64,000 nucleotides of DNA from an uncultured Gammaproteobacteria bacterium (lineage in GTDB: Bacteria; Pseudomonadota; Gammaproteobacteria; Pseudomonadales; Pseudohongiellaceae). Position 1 is the first letter of the stretch. Each line of letters starts with the position of its first letter. The notes below the pieces were generated by a model, which worked only from the letters and a program-made list of their open reading frames with translations, was not told where the DNA came from and did not search any database. The DNA is taken from assembly GCA_913060695.1 (NCBI GenBank), contig CAJXUA010000013.1, positions 33,640 to 97,639 on the forward strand, given 5' to 3'. The translations under genes and the position numbers were made by a program. This document shows positions 44,902-55,012 of the stretch, in pieces.

Positions 44902-45690
44902 ATGCACACAGATACTCCTTCCCAATCTGAAGTCGGACAATTACCTCAGCATGTCGCCATCATCATGGATGGCAACAACCGCTGGGCGAAGGCCAGTGGC
45001 CTATCCGGCTCCGCAGGCCATAGAGCCGGCGCTGAAGCCGCGCGTAAAGTCGTTTACTCCTGTATCCATCGTGACATCAAATACCTCACCCTGTTTGCGT
45101 TTAGCAGTGAAAATTGGCTGCGCCCTAACAAGGAAGTGAAGGGTTTGATGGCGCTGTTTCTCGCTGTCTTGAAGCGCAAAGAGATAACCCAGCTACACAA
45201 CAACAATGTGAAGCTGCGCTTCATCGGCAATCGCGAGAGTTTCTCGCCAACGCTACAGCGCCATATGAATGATGTAGAGTCCTTGACCGCAAATAACACT
45301 GGCACGGTTGTCACTGTGGCGGCCGATTACGGCGGCCAGTGGGATATTGCGCATGCAGCCAAGCAGATCGCCATGGAAGTGGAGCAGGGCAAGCTGCGCG
45401 CAGACCAGGTCGATATTGGGCAGGTGCAGCGCTTTATCTCCCTGGCTAACGACCCCGCACCAGACTTGTGCATCCGCACTGGCGGAGAAAGCCGCATCAG
45501 CAATTTCTTACTCTGGCAGTTTGCCTATACCGAGCTGTATTTCACCGATTGCTACTGGCCTAAGTTCGATGATCAGGAATTTGAGCTGGCCATGAAGGAC
45601 TACAGCAAGCGCCAGCGCAGATACGGCCATCTAGATAATCCTGAGCACAGCGATGAGTTGCCAGTGCCAGGGAGCGCGCGTAGTGCTTAA
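44902..45690 (+). CDS. uppS: (2E,6E)-farnesyl-diphosphate-specific undecaprenyl diphosphate synthase
   Basis: UppS adds eight isoprenyl units in cis to farnesyl diphosphate, giving the C55 lipid carrier. The 262-residue protein has the active-site motif IIMDGNNRWAKASG, GHRAGAEAAR, FAFSSENWLRP and the C-terminal LCIRTGGESRISNFL. The last codons overlap the cdsA start by eight bases. Confidence 0.96.
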   Translation: MHTDTPSQSEVGQLPQHVAIIMDGNNRWAKASGLSGSAGHRAGAEAARKVVYSCIHRDIKYLTLFAFSSENWLRPNKEVKGLMALFLAVLKRKEITQLHNNNVKLRFIGNRESFSPTLQRHMNDVESLTANNTGTVVTVAADYGGQWDIAHAAKQIAMEVEQGKLRADQVDIGQVQRFISLANDPAPDLCIRTGGESRISNFLLWQFAYTELYFTDCYWPKFDDQEFELAMKDYSKRQRRYGHLDNPEHSDELPVPGSARSA

Positions 45691-46552
45691 AACACGCATC
45701 ATCACGGCTCTACTAATGCTGGTAGTGCTTTGTGTAGCAACAGCATTGAGCTCACCTTTTCAGTTCGCGCTTTTCATCAGCATCGTGCTGCTTGTTGGCA
45801 TTGTAGAATGGACTGGCTTGATGGGGCTGAAGTCCTGGACTTCTCGGCTGCTCTATTTAGTCCTCTTCGGTGCTGTAATGCTGATGGTCGCTTTTCTGGC
45901 CGAGATGACAGCAGGCTCCCTCGTGTTGAAGCGCTCAGTTGTGCTCAGCGTTACCGGCGCAGGCGTCGTTTTCTGGTTGCTTGCCTTCTCTTTGATTCGT
46001 CACTTCCCTGAGCAGCAATCGCGTTGGGAAGGGGTGCCTCGAACCGCGCTCATGGGCTTTTTGACACTGTTACCTACCTGGATTGCTCTTATTCAGCTCA
46101 AATACCTCAACCCGCAGGGCTATCTCGTTCTTGCGCTGGTGGCATTGGTTAGCATCGCCGATATCGGGGCCTATTTTACCGGTCGCGCTTGGGGCCGAGC
46201 GAAGCTGGCGCCAAAGCTTAGCCCGGGTAAGTCTTGGGCGGGGTTTTGGGGCGGTTTGGCATCTAGTTTCGCCTTAGCACTATTGCTGCTCTATCCCCTG
46301 CAGATGAGTGTGGAGAACCTGGACATGTTCCGAGTGCTAGCGTTCTTAGCCGTCGCCATTGTAGTAGCAGTGTTCAGCGTGCTTGGGGACCTATTCGAGA
46401 GTATGCTCAAGCGCAGCCAAGGGCTTAAAGACAGTGGAAAAGCGCTTCCTGGTCATGGCGGTGTGCTGGATAGAATCGATAGTTTGACCTCGGCAGCCCC
46501 AGTATTTGTTTTCAGTCTCCTAATTCTTTTCGCGGATGTCACATGGGCATAA
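45683..46552 (+). CDS. cdsA: phosphatidate cytidylyltransferase
   Basis: CdsA makes CDP-diacylglycerol, the branch point of phospholipid synthesis. The 289-residue polytopic membrane protein ends with the signature GDLFESMLKRSQGLKDSG followed by PGHGGVLDRIDS; before it lies FTGRAWGRAKLAPKLSPGKS. The start is the GTG at 45683 with GGGAG eight bases upstream. The dxr start lies inside its last codons. Confidence 0.95.
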   Translation: MLKTRIITALLMLVVLCVATALSSPFQFALFISIVLLVGIVEWTGLMGLKSWTSRLLYLVLFGAVMLMVAFLAEMTAGSLVLKRSVVLSVTGAGVVFWLLAFSLIRHFPEQQSRWEGVPRTALMGFLTLLPTWIALIQLKYLNPQGYLVLALVALVSIADIGAYFTGRAWGRAKLAPKLSPGKSWAGFWGGLASSFALALLLLYPLQMSVENLDMFRVLAFLAVAIVVAVFSVLGDLFESMLKRSQGLKDSGKALPGHGGVLDRIDSLTSAAPVFVFSLLILFADVTWA

Positions 46553-47766
46553 ACGCCACGCCACAGCGCAGCGCCGCCGCTCCTAGCGCGCAGATCAGCA
46601 TACTTGGCTCTACCGGTTCTATCGGCAAGAGCACGTTAGAGGTCATTGCGTTGCATCCGCAGTATCAGGTCTTTGCCCTCACGGCCAATAAGAACGTTGC
46701 CATCATGCTCGAGCAATGCCAGCGCTTTAGCCCGCGCTATGCGGTGATGGTGGATGAGCAGGCCGCCGAGGAGTTGCGCAAGTCGCTAAAGGCTTATGGC
46801 CTGGAGACGGAAGTTCTAGCCGGGGCGCAGTCTCTGGTTGAAATCGCTTCGCATCCCGATACTGACACCATCATGGCTGCCATTGTTGGCAGCGCTGGAT
46901 TGCCCTCTACTTTAGCCGCCGTAAAGCACTCGAAGAAAGTCCTATTGGCCAATAAAGAGGCCTTGGTGATGGCGGGGGACCTGTTCATAGGTGCTCTGGC
47001 GGCAAGTGATGCCGTGTTATTGCCCATCGATAGTGAGCACAATGCGGTTTTTCAATGCCTACCTCCTGAGACGAGATTCGCCGGCGGCGACATTTGCAGT
47101 CAAGGCGTGCGTCGAGTTGTTCTTACTGCCTCTGGCGGGCCATTCCGAGAGGCACCGCTGAGTGCGCTAGAGGAAGTGACCCCCGATCAGGCCTGCAAGC
47201 ACCCTAATTGGAGTATGGGGCGCAAGATCTCTGTCGACTCGGCAACTATGATGAATAAAGGGCTAGAGGTGATAGAGGCCTGTTATTTGTTCGGGGTGGG
47301 GGCGCAGATGGTTGAGGTGCTTATACATCCGCAGAGCATCGTGCATTCCATGGTGGAGTATGCCGATGGTTCTGTCTTGGCTCAGATGGGGAGCCCCGAC
47401 ATGCGGGTGCCAATCGCGTATAGCCTAGCGTGGCCGAATCGAATCGCCTCGGGTGCCGCCTATCTCGACCTCACCAAGCAGAGTGCTCTGGAGTTCTTTG
47501 CCCCAGATTTAGAGCGTTTTCCATGCTTGCGCTTGGGAATTGAGGCAGCCAAGATGGGCGGTACAGCGCCGACAATCCTCAATGCGGCAAACGAGGTGGC
47601 GGTGGAGTCTTTTTTACAGGGTAAGAGTCGTTTCACTGCCATACCTGCTATCATTGCCGGAGTGTTGGAACAAATGACTTGTCGCAAAGCGGACACACTC
47701 GATATTATTCGGGAAGCGGATCGTTCCGCGCGCGAGTTAGCGCGGCAGATTAGCGACAGACTTTAA
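46543..47766 (+). CDS. dxr: 1-deoxy-D-xylulose 5-phosphate reductoisomerase
   Basis: Dxr is the committed step of the MEP isoprenoid pathway, using NADPH to make MEP. The 407-residue protein has the NADPH loop ILGSTGSIGKSTLEV, VLLANKEALVMAG and the metal/substrate motifs PIDSEHNAVFQ and SMGRKISVDSATMMNKGLE. It overlaps cdsA by ten bases. Confidence 0.96.
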   Translation: MGINATPQRSAAAPSAQISILGSTGSIGKSTLEVIALHPQYQVFALTANKNVAIMLEQCQRFSPRYAVMVDEQAAEELRKSLKAYGLETEVLAGAQSLVEIASHPDTDTIMAAIVGSAGLPSTLAAVKHSKKVLLANKEALVMAGDLFIGALAASDAVLLPIDSEHNAVFQCLPPETRFAGGDICSQGVRRVVLTASGGPFREAPLSALEEVTPDQACKHPNWSMGRKISVDSATMMNKGLEVIEACYLFGVGAQMVEVLIHPQSIVHSMVEYADGSVLAQMGSPDMRVPIAYSLAWPNRIASGAAYLDLTKQSALEFFAPDLERFPCLRLGIEAAKMGGTAPTILNAANEVAVESFLQGKSRFTAIPAIIAGVLEQMTCRKADTLDIIREADRSARELARQISDRL

Positions 47767-47859
47767 GGTTTTTGACGTAAACGCAGGTAAACGCTGCGCA
47801 ATTCACGTGACAGAGCTGGGTGCTGCATAGTCTGCCCCCTGGGTGAAGTACAGATTATT

Positions 47860-49251
47860 ATGGCTCTACAACTGATTATTAACATTCTCGCGCTTATTGT
47901 GACGCTTGGAATCCTAGTGACCGTGCATGAGTACGGACATTTCTGGGTGGCGCGGCGCTGTGGCGTAAAAGTACTGCGTTTTTCCATAGGCTTCGGCAAG
48001 GCCGTTAAGACCTGGATAGGCAAAGACGGCACCGAATATGTAATAGCGCCCATCCCCCTAGGTGGCTACGTTAAAATGCTCGGCCAAGAAGACACGAGTG
48101 TCGAGAGCGAGAGCAGTGTCCCCGACAGCCAAAAACACCTCTCATTCGCGAGCAAGGCACTGTGGCAGCGCATGGCGATCGTGGCTGCTGGCCCCATCGC
48201 GAACTTCCTGCTTGCGATTACAGTGTTCTGGATTATCAACGTGGCTTACGGGCTCAGTGGCACGGCCCCTGTGTTGGCCAATGTGTTGGAAGATTCGCCT
48301 GCATACACGGCAGGGCTGCGTGCTGGTGATGAGATCGTGGCTGTCGATGGTGTACAGGCAACTATTTGGCAGCAAGTCACCATGCAGCTCTTAGCCCGTC
48401 TCGGTGAGACTGGCGATCTCCTAATTAGCGCTATTCCCGCAGGACAGAGCGGCCCGCAAGACTACCGCATAGCACTAGAGAGCTGGCAATCCAATACTGC
48501 TGAGCCTAATCCAATTGGGTCACTTGGCTTCGTGCAATATGAAATCCCTCCTGTAATCGAAGGGCTTGTCGCAGACGGCGCCGCTGAGCGCGCGGGCATG
48601 CTTGCGGGCGACCGTATTGTGTCTGTCGATGGGGCGCCTCTGACAGGCTGGCTGCAATGGGTGCAACGCGTTCGCGCTAGCCCGGAACTGCCGCTCAACA
48701 TTGTTGTCCAACGAGACTCGAGCATGGTGTCGCTGACGATCGTGCCACAGCTTACTGAGGCCGAGGATGGTAGTCAGATAGGTGTTATTGGCGCCTATGT
48801 GCAGGAATTCGACCTAATGGCGAGCCTGCCTCCAGAGCGGCTACGAGAAATACACTACAATCCGCTAAGTGCTTTTGTGCCAGCGGTGCAGGAGACTTGG
48901 GATAAATCAGTCTTCGTGCTCGATTCGATTAAGAAGATGGTGATAGGCCTGATATCCGTGAAGAATATCAATGGGCCAATCACTATCGCGCAAGTTGCGG
49001 GAGAAACGGCGAGCTACGGCTTGGAGGTGTATCTTGGCTTCCTAGCTATTCTCAGCATTAGTCTGGGCGTGCTCAACTTACTTCCAATCCCGGTGTTGGA
49101 CGGAGGACATTTGCTGTATTACAGCATCGAAGCGATTATTCGACGTCCAGTCCCGGACCGCATTCAGGCGATGGGCCTTCAGTTGGGTTTACTTCTTATC
49201 TCAGGGGTCATGGTATTGGCGGTATATAACGATGTCAGTCGGCTCCTGTGA
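47860..49251 (+). CDS. rseP: RIP metalloprotease RseP
   Basis: RseP is the site-2 intramembrane protease that cuts the anti-sigma factor RseA and also removes signal-peptide remnants. The 463-residue protein has HEYGH in the first membrane segment (zinc ligands and catalytic glutamate), two periplasmic PDZ domains (around DSPAYTAGLRAGDEI and DGAAERAGMLAGDRI) and the second zinc motif NLLPIPVLDGGH. Its likely target RseA is encoded at 16992. Confidence 0.96.
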   Translation: MALQLIINILALIVTLGILVTVHEYGHFWVARRCGVKVLRFSIGFGKAVKTWIGKDGTEYVIAPIPLGGYVKMLGQEDTSVESESSVPDSQKHLSFASKALWQRMAIVAAGPIANFLLAITVFWIINVAYGLSGTAPVLANVLEDSPAYTAGLRAGDEIVAVDGVQATIWQQVTMQLLARLGETGDLLISAIPAGQSGPQDYRIALESWQSNTAEPNPIGSLGFVQYEIPPVIEGLVADGAAERAGMLAGDRIVSVDGAPLTGWLQWVQRVRASPELPLNIVVQRDSSMVSLTIVPQLTEAEDGSQIGVIGAYVQEFDLMASLPPERLREIHYNPLSAFVPAVQETWDKSVFVLDSIKKMVIGLISVKNINGPITIAQVAGETASYGLEVYLGFLAILSISLGVLNLLPIPVLDGGHLLYYSIEAIIRRPVPDRIQAMGLQLGLLLISGVMVLAVYNDVSRLL

Positions 49252-49324
49252 TACCCAATGATTTTCTGCGTATTACTCACATTCCATTCGATAAAAGCTA
49301 AAGACTCAGGCTTGAACCACATTC

Positions 49325-51997
49325 ATGACTAGAACCTTTTTAAGTACATTAATATTGTCATCAGTGGCATCAACTGCCGCTTATGCCCAGAGTTTCGTAA
49401 TTGAAGACATTCAGATCGACGGCCTGCAGAGGATCTCCTCGGGCGTCGTGTTTGGCCTGTTGCCCGTTGGTATTGGTGACGTTGTCAGTGACAGCGTGCC
49501 TGCCGATATCATTCGCGCCATCACCGCTTCGGAATATTTCGAAGACGTAGAGGTGGCCCGCGAAGGCAATGTACTCTTCATTACCGTTTTGGAGCGCCCC
49601 TCGGTCAGTGAGATCAATATCACCGGCAACAAGGTGCTCAAGAGCGAGGATATCCTCGAGAATATGGCCACTGCGGATATCACCGAAGGCGGTATCTTCA
49701 CGCGTGCCACACTAGAGGCTATTCGTCAGGGTATCCAAGAGGTGTATTCCGGGCGTGGTCGTTACGGCACTACGGTCGAGATCGACATTGAAGAGCAACC
49801 GCGAAACCGCGTTGCGATCAATATGACGATCAACGAAGGTAAAGAGAGCCGCATTCAATATATCAATATCGTGGGCAACAATGCCTTCGATGATGACGAG
49901 CTTCTGGAGCTATTCGATCTGGGTCTTAAGCCTTGGTACAACCCCTTTAGTGGCCGCAATAAGTACTCGCGCGAGCAGTTGACTGGCGATTTGGAGAAGC
50001 TTACTTCCTACTATATGGATAACGGCTATGTGCGTTTCAATATCGATTCCACGCCTATCTCCATTACTCCCGATAACGAAGAGATTTATATCACCATCAA
50101 TGTGACAGAAGGTGATCAATACGTCGTTAATGAAGTAAATCTCGCAGGCGACTTGGTCAATACCGAGGCGATTCTCCGTGCCTATACTGTTGTGGCGTCA
50201 GGACAAACATTTTCTCAGGCGCTGGTGACGGCTACCGAGGAATATATGACGCAGATCCTCGGTAATTTCGGTTACGCATTCGCCGAGGTCAACGGCGTGC
50301 CAGAGGTTAACGAGGACGCTCAGACCGTAGATGTGACTTTCTTCGTCGATGCCGGCAATCGTACCTACGTTAATCGCGTTAATTTCATCGGCAACGTCGC
50401 GACAGCAGACGAAGTGCTGCGCCGCGAGATGCGACAGTTAGAGAGTGCTCAGGCCTCAAGTCAGGCGATTGAGCTTTCCAAAGTTAGGCTGGAACGACTC
50501 GGTTATTTTTCTACGGTCGAGGTCGATACGATAGAGGTGCCTGGTAGCACAGATCAGATCGATGTGCAGTTCACGGTTGAAGAGCAGAACTTCAGTAATA
50601 TCTCCTTCAGTGTCGGTTCCGGCGGTGGTGGCGATTTCTTTATTAGTTCCTCGCTTCAGGCTCAAAACTTCCTTGGTACTGGCCGCACAGTTGGTATAGG
50701 TATTAATAAAAGTACGTTCCAGAAGAGTCTTAATTTCAGTTATCTAGACCCTTACTTTACTGCTGACGGCGTAAGTCGTGGTTTTAACTTGTTTTTGCAG
50801 GAGCAAGACTCGCCGTTCAATATCGCCAGCTTCTCCACTAAGTCCTACGGTGGCTCGTTCAATTTTGCCTATCCGATAAGTGAGATTCAGCAGATCGGTT
50901 TCAATATCGGTTACTCCCATACGGAGCTGAGCTCGGGTGGCTTTACCGTACAGGAGATCGATTCTAGTCCGCAGCTATTCGACGGTGTGGATCGTTTCAT
51001 AATCGACCCGGTAAACGAGAACCCCTTTCTTGGGCCTGTTACCGATTCGACCGGTGGCTTCGTAGTCGACTTGCCTGCCGAGTATTTGAATCAGAATCCG
51101 GATAAGGGTTTTATAGATAAACAGGGAACCACCTTCGATAACTTCACGTTCTCGACTAACTGGCTTCGCACCACACTTAACCGTGGTCAGTTGCCAACTG
51201 CGGGTACCTTCCAGCAGCTCTCCTTTGAAATAACAACGCCAGGGAGTGACTTGGAGTATTACAAGTTCAACTATGCGGCGCAGTACTATAAGCCCTTGTT
51301 CGGTGACTTCATTCTGGCCATGCGTACGAATCTTGGTTACGGCGGTGGCTTTGGCAATACCGATGGTCTGCCGTTCTTCCAGAACTTTTTCGCTGGTGGT
51401 TTGTCCTCCAACGGTGTTGTGCGTGGCTTCGACGTAAACAGCCTAGGCCCTCGCAGTACCGACCCAGCACGCTATTCCACAGCGTCGACGTCATTGCTGC
51501 GGGATGAGAACGGCAATATCATTCGCAATGAGGCGGGCTTCGCCCAGATCGATCCTACCCAGTTCGGCTATTTGACGACCCCCGTCTTGGATGCCAATGG
51601 CGACCAAGTCCTTGATGCTAATGGAAATCCTCGCGTACAACTGGCGGTCGAAGGCATCGCGCTAAATCAGAATTTAGACGCGTTTGGGGGTAATATCTTA
51701 ACTACCGGTAGTGTAGAATTGCTCTTCCCACTGCCTTTTGTTACAGACAGAAGCAGGGTTCGCTCATCGTTATTTGTAGATGCGGGCAATGTGTTCTCAT
51801 CTAACTGTACAACGCTGCAAAGCTTGCAGAAGAATTGTAGCGACTTCGACTTGGGCGAGTTTAGATACTCCGTGGGTATCAGCGTTACGTATTTGTCACC
51901 CTTCGGGCCGTTGACATTCTACGTGGCTAAGCCGATTTCGAAGGATGATGGCGATGATACGAAGACCTTTGACTTCACCATCGGGGCAGGATTCTAA
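49325..51997 (+). CDS. bamA: outer membrane protein assembly factor BamA
   Basis: BamA folds beta-barrel proteins into the outer membrane. The 890-residue protein has a signal peptide (cleavage after AYA), five POTRA domains to about residue 420 and a 16-strand barrel ending in phenylalanine. The lid-lock VRGF motif is at 699-702. It is longer than the 810-residue E. coli protein because of insertions in barrel loops, notably residues 711-785 after VRGF (a DENGN and LDANG-rich stretch) and around 545-600. It lies in the standard rseP-bamA-skp-lpxD order. Confidence 0.96.
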   Translation: MTRTFLSTLILSSVASTAAYAQSFVIEDIQIDGLQRISSGVVFGLLPVGIGDVVSDSVPADIIRAITASEYFEDVEVAREGNVLFITVLERPSVSEINITGNKVLKSEDILENMATADITEGGIFTRATLEAIRQGIQEVYSGRGRYGTTVEIDIEEQPRNRVAINMTINEGKESRIQYINIVGNNAFDDDELLELFDLGLKPWYNPFSGRNKYSREQLTGDLEKLTSYYMDNGYVRFNIDSTPISITPDNEEIYITINVTEGDQYVVNEVNLAGDLVNTEAILRAYTVVASGQTFSQALVTATEEYMTQILGNFGYAFAEVNGVPEVNEDAQTVDVTFFVDAGNRTYVNRVNFIGNVATADEVLRREMRQLESAQASSQAIELSKVRLERLGYFSTVEVDTIEVPGSTDQIDVQFTVEEQNFSNISFSVGSGGGGDFFISSSLQAQNFLGTGRTVGIGINKSTFQKSLNFSYLDPYFTADGVSRGFNLFLQEQDSPFNIASFSTKSYGGSFNFAYPISEIQQIGFNIGYSHTELSSGGFTVQEIDSSPQLFDGVDRFIIDPVNENPFLGPVTDSTGGFVVDLPAEYLNQNPDKGFIDKQGTTFDNFTFSTNWLRTTLNRGQLPTAGTFQQLSFEITTPGSDLEYYKFNYAAQYYKPLFGDFILAMRTNLGYGGGFGNTDGLPFFQNFFAGGLSSNGVVRGFDVNSLGPRSTDPARYSTASTSLLRDENGNIIRNEAGFAQIDPTQFGYLTTPVLDANGDQVLDANGNPRVQLAVEGIALNQNLDAFGGNILTTGSVELLFPLPFVTDRSRVRSSLFVDAGNVFSSNCTTLQSLQKNCSDFDLGEFRYSVGISVTYLSPFGPLTFYVAKPISKDDGDDTKTFDFTIGAGF

Positions 51998-52062
51998 GGC
52001 AGTTAATATCACTGCGTGGCCGTCAAGACACGATGGCGCGCGCTAAACGTAACAGGAAAATC

Positions 52063-52080
52063 ACAGTATAAAAATACTGT
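52063..52080 (+). other. perfect hairpin between bamA and skp
   Basis: ACAGTAT/ATACTGT with an AAAA loop lies 26 bases before the skp start. The half-sites face the wrong way for a LexA box (CTGT...ACAG), and there is no U tract. Possible mRNA processing or stability element. Confidence 0.45.
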
Positions 52081-52106
52081 TCAACGGCTTATTCGGAGAT
52101 TGGAAA

Positions 52107-52619
52107 GTGAAAACGATATCGAAAGTATTGGCATTTGCAGGTTTGTTGCTAACATCTGCTGTAGCAATTGCGCAGCAGCCTGTAGTGGGCGTTGTTAATC
52201 TCGAGCAAGCCCTGTTTAATTCCCAGGCAGCGCAGGAAATGCAGGCCGCAATTAACGAGGAATTTAGTGACGATCAGGAGCGCGCTGACCGCCTGAACAC
52301 AGAGCTACGTGAGCTTGTCACTCGCGCCCAGCGCGATGAGTCCATCATGAGCGATTCCGAGAAGCGTAAAATCAATTCGGACGCCCAAGAGAAGCAAGTT
52401 CAGTTACAACTGATTTCCGAGCGCGTGCAGGCCGCTTTACAAGAGCGTCAGCAAGCCTTTGTTGATAGCATGCGTCAGAATCTTGGTGCCGCGATTCAGT
52501 CAGTGGTGCAAGAAGGTGGCTACACACTAGTGCTCAATGCAGATAGCGTCGCATTTTTCGATAATGTCTATGACATTTCCGGTAAAGTGACGGCTAAGCT
52601 CAACGAACTTAACCAGTAA
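52107..52619 (+). CDS. skp: periplasmic chaperone Skp (OmpH family)
   Basis: Skp holds unfolded outer-membrane proteins on their way to BamA. The 170-residue protein has a signal peptide ending AIAQQ, a conserved VGVVNLEQALFNSQAAQEM start of the body domain, and a long charged helical arm in the middle (residues about 45-120). The start is GTG at 52107, with GGAG eight bases upstream. Confidence 0.93.
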   Translation: MKTISKVLAFAGLLLTSAVAIAQQPVVGVVNLEQALFNSQAAQEMQAAINEEFSDDQERADRLNTELRELVTRAQRDESIMSDSEKRKINSDAQEKQVQLQLISERVQAALQERQQAFVDSMRQNLGAAIQSVVQEGGYTLVLNADSVAFFDNVYDISGKVTAKLNELNQ

Positions 52620-52644
52620 ATCCGCAGTGACAGGGTCTCACCAA

Positions 52645-53676
52645 GTGAGCAAGCAAACTGTCTACACACTAGGTGAGTTGTCCGCGCTGCTTGAGGTTGA
52701 GCTGCGCGGAGATCCTACACTGCAGATTGATGGGCTTGCGACTTTGAAGAATGCCACAGTCGGCAAGCTTAGTTTTTTAAGTAATCCTCGTTACGTCCAT
52801 CAACTCGCAAGTACCCAGGCGAGCGCCGTGATCATTAATTCAGCGTTCTCCGATAGTTGTAGTTGCGCGCAACTGCTAACTTCGAACCCCTATGTCAGCT
52901 ACGCGAAAGCATCACAACTCTTTGCGCCCGAGCGCGCAGACGAGCCTGGTGTTCACCCCACAGCCTCGGTGCATCCCAGTGCTGTGCTCGCACCGCAAGT
53001 CAGCATTGGACCCCATGCAGTAATTGCTGCCGGAGTCACGATTGGGGCGCGCACAAGAATAGGGGCTGGTTGTAGTATTGGGGCTCGCAGCAGTATTGGT
53101 GAAGACTGCACATTGTTTGCGAACGTTAGTGTCTATCATGACGTTTTAATTGGCGATAGAGCTGTATTACATTCTTCAGTTGTAATTGGCGCCGATGGCT
53201 TCGGATTCGCATTCGATGGCAAGCAGTCCATTAAGATTGCCCAGCTCGGCGGTGTCCAGATCGGTAGTGATGTTGAGATCGGTGCGGGATCTACGATCGA
53301 CCGTGGCGCTTTGGATGATACGATTATTGAACACGGGGTTAAGATAGATAACCACGTGCAAATTGCGCATAACTGCATTATCGGTGAGCACACTATTATC
53401 TGTGGCTGTAGCGCAATTGCAGGCAGCACCACGATAGGGCGTTACTGCACTATCGGTGGCGGTGTGGGAGTCATTGGGCATCTGCACATCGCCGATAAGG
53501 TTATGATTAGTGCGATGTCACTGGTAAGCCAGTCGATAAGTGAACCGGGAGTGTACTCCTCCGGCACGGGACTCCTGGAGTCGAAAGAATGGAAGCGCAA
53601 TATTGTTCGTTTCCGCCAGCTAGATGATATGGCCAAACGGCTTAAAGAATTAGAAAAACTCACATTAGGAAAATAG
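52645..53676 (+). CDS. lpxD: UDP-3-O-(3-hydroxyacyl)glucosamine N-acyltransferase
   Basis: LpxD adds the second acyl chain in lipid A synthesis. The protein has an N-terminal uridine-binding domain (GLATLKNATVGKLSFLSNPRY-like) and a left-handed beta helix of hexapeptides, with the catalytic histidine segment in IDNHVQIAHNC. I prefer the GTG at 52645, nine bases after AGGG, over a GTG at 52627 that lacks any Shine-Dalgarno; the evidence is modest. It follows skp by 25 bases. Confidence 0.93.
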   Translation: MSKQTVYTLGELSALLEVELRGDPTLQIDGLATLKNATVGKLSFLSNPRYVHQLASTQASAVIINSAFSDSCSCAQLLTSNPYVSYAKASQLFAPERADEPGVHPTASVHPSAVLAPQVSIGPHAVIAAGVTIGARTRIGAGCSIGARSSIGEDCTLFANVSVYHDVLIGDRAVLHSSVVIGADGFGFAFDGKQSIKIAQLGGVQIGSDVEIGAGSTIDRGALDDTIIEHGVKIDNHVQIAHNCIIGEHTIICGCSAIAGSTTIGRYCTIGGGVGVIGHLHIADKVMISAMSLVSQSISEPGVYSSGTGLLESKEWKRNIVRFRQLDDMAKRLKELEKLTLGK

Positions 53677-53739
53677 TCCTCGCCTAATTTGTTGGATAGA
53701 AACGATAAGAAAAGTACGGACGCCTGATTCAGGAACTCA

Positions 53740-54189
53740 ATGATGATGAACATCGAAGAAATTAAGGAATACTTACCTCAACGCTACCCCTTTCTGTTAG
53801 TGGATAGGGTGGTGGAAATCGATCTGGGGAAGTCTATCCTTGCCTACAAGAATGTCTCTGTGAATGAGCATTTCTTCGAGGGGCATTTTCCTGGGCGGCC
53901 AATTATGCCGGGGGTTTTGATTATCGAAGCCCTAGCTCAAGCTGCTGGCGTGCTCGGTTTCAAGAGCCAAGAGAAGAAGCCCAAAGATGGCTATTTATAT
54001 TATTTCGTCGGTGCCGACGAAGTGCGTCTAAAAAGACCCGTAGTGCCCGGTGATAAGCTTATGTTGCACGCGACGATCATAACGAGTAAGCGCGGCATTT
54101 ATAAATTTCAGTGTACAGCCAGCGTCGACGATCAATTAGTCTGCTCGGCTATCATTATGTGTGCGGAAAGGAAGAATGAAATTGATTGA
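53740..54189 (+). CDS. fabZ: 3-hydroxyacyl-ACP dehydratase FabZ
   Basis: FabZ dehydrates 3-hydroxyacyl-ACP in fatty acid elongation and competes with LpxA and LpxD for substrate. The 149-residue hot-dog-fold protein has the active-site stretch [15 protein letters not shown] followed by the catalytic glutamate in [10 protein letters not shown]. The start has three ATG codons in a row, of which any could be used. It overlaps lpxA by 14 bases. Confidence 0.95.
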   Translation: MMMNIEEIKEYLPQRYPFLLVDRVVEIDLGKSILAYKNVSVNEHFFEGHFPGRPIMPGVLIIEALAQAAGVLGFKSQEKKPKDGYLYYFVGADEVRLKRPVVPGDKLMLHATIITSKRGIYKFQCTASVDDQLVCSAIIMCAERKNEID

Positions 54190-54952
54190 TCCACAAGCCA
54201 TCATTGATCCGAGTGCGAAACTGGCCGATAACGTCAGCGTCGGGCCGTGGACAATTATTGGGCCTGGAGTTGAGATCGACGAGGGCACTGTAATTGGATC
54301 CCATGTCGTTATTCGTTCGAATACTAAAATCGGTAAGAACAATAGAATATTTCAGTTCGCGTCGGTGGGCGAAGAACCAGCGGATAAGAAGTTTGAAGGC
54401 GAGCAGACTTGGCTGGAGATCGGTTCAGACAACGTGATTCGTGAAGGTGCAACGCTGCACAGAGGCACTGGCTTCGGCGGCGGTATAACTCGCATCGGCA
54501 GCCATAATCTTCTAATGCCTTATGTCCATGTTGCGCACGATTGCATCGTGGGTAACCACAGTATTTTCGCGAATAATGTCGGTATTTCTGGCCATGTAGA
54601 GGTAGGTGATTGGGCAATCCTCGGCGGCTATGCCGGCGTCAACCAATTCCTTAAAATCGGTGCCCACTCAATGATCGGGGGCATGACCCATGTCAGTAAC
54701 GACGTGCCTGCCTACTTAATCGTGAGTGGCACACCGCCCGTTGCGCGCAGTATCAACGCGATCGGTTTGGAGCGGCGCGGTTTCGACAAGGACGTGATCT
54801 TGTTGATTCGTAGGGCTTATAAAACTCTCTATAAGAAAGGCCTGACGGTCAAGGAAGCGCTCGAAGAGTTGCAGCCTATAGCGCAGCAGCATCCGGAGAT
54901 TCAAGTCTTCGTAGATTCCATCGTATCCTCCACAAGAGGCATTCAACGCTAA
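54176..54952 (+). CDS. lpxA: UDP-N-acetylglucosamine O-acyltransferase
   Basis: LpxA starts lipid A synthesis by acylating UDP-GlcNAc at O-3. The 258-residue protein has a left-handed beta helix with the catalytic histidine in [13 protein letters not shown] and the C-terminal helical domain. The ATG at 54176 has GGAAAGGAAG just upstream and lies inside the last codons of fabZ. Confidence 0.95.
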   Translation: MKLIDPQAIIDPSAKLADNVSVGPWTIIGPGVEIDEGTVIGSHVVIRSNTKIGKNNRIFQFASVGEEPADKKFEGEQTWLEIGSDNVIREGATLHRGTGFGGGITRIGSHNLLMPYVHVAHDCIVGNHSIFANNVGISGHVEVGDWAILGGYAGVNQFLKIGAHSMIGGMTHVSNDVPAYLIVSGTPPVARSINAIGLERRGFDKDVILLIRRAYKTLYKKGLTVKEALEELQPIAQQHPEIQVFVDSIVSSTRGIQR

Positions 54953-55012
54953 GGCGTTTCGGGGCAGGCAAAGCCGCTCCGATTGCGTCTTGGCATTTCA
55001 GCGGAGAGTGGC

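Noticed and set aside
52063..52080. LexA box upstream of skp
   Set aside because: A LexA site needs CTGT on the left and ACAG on the right; here the order is reversed.
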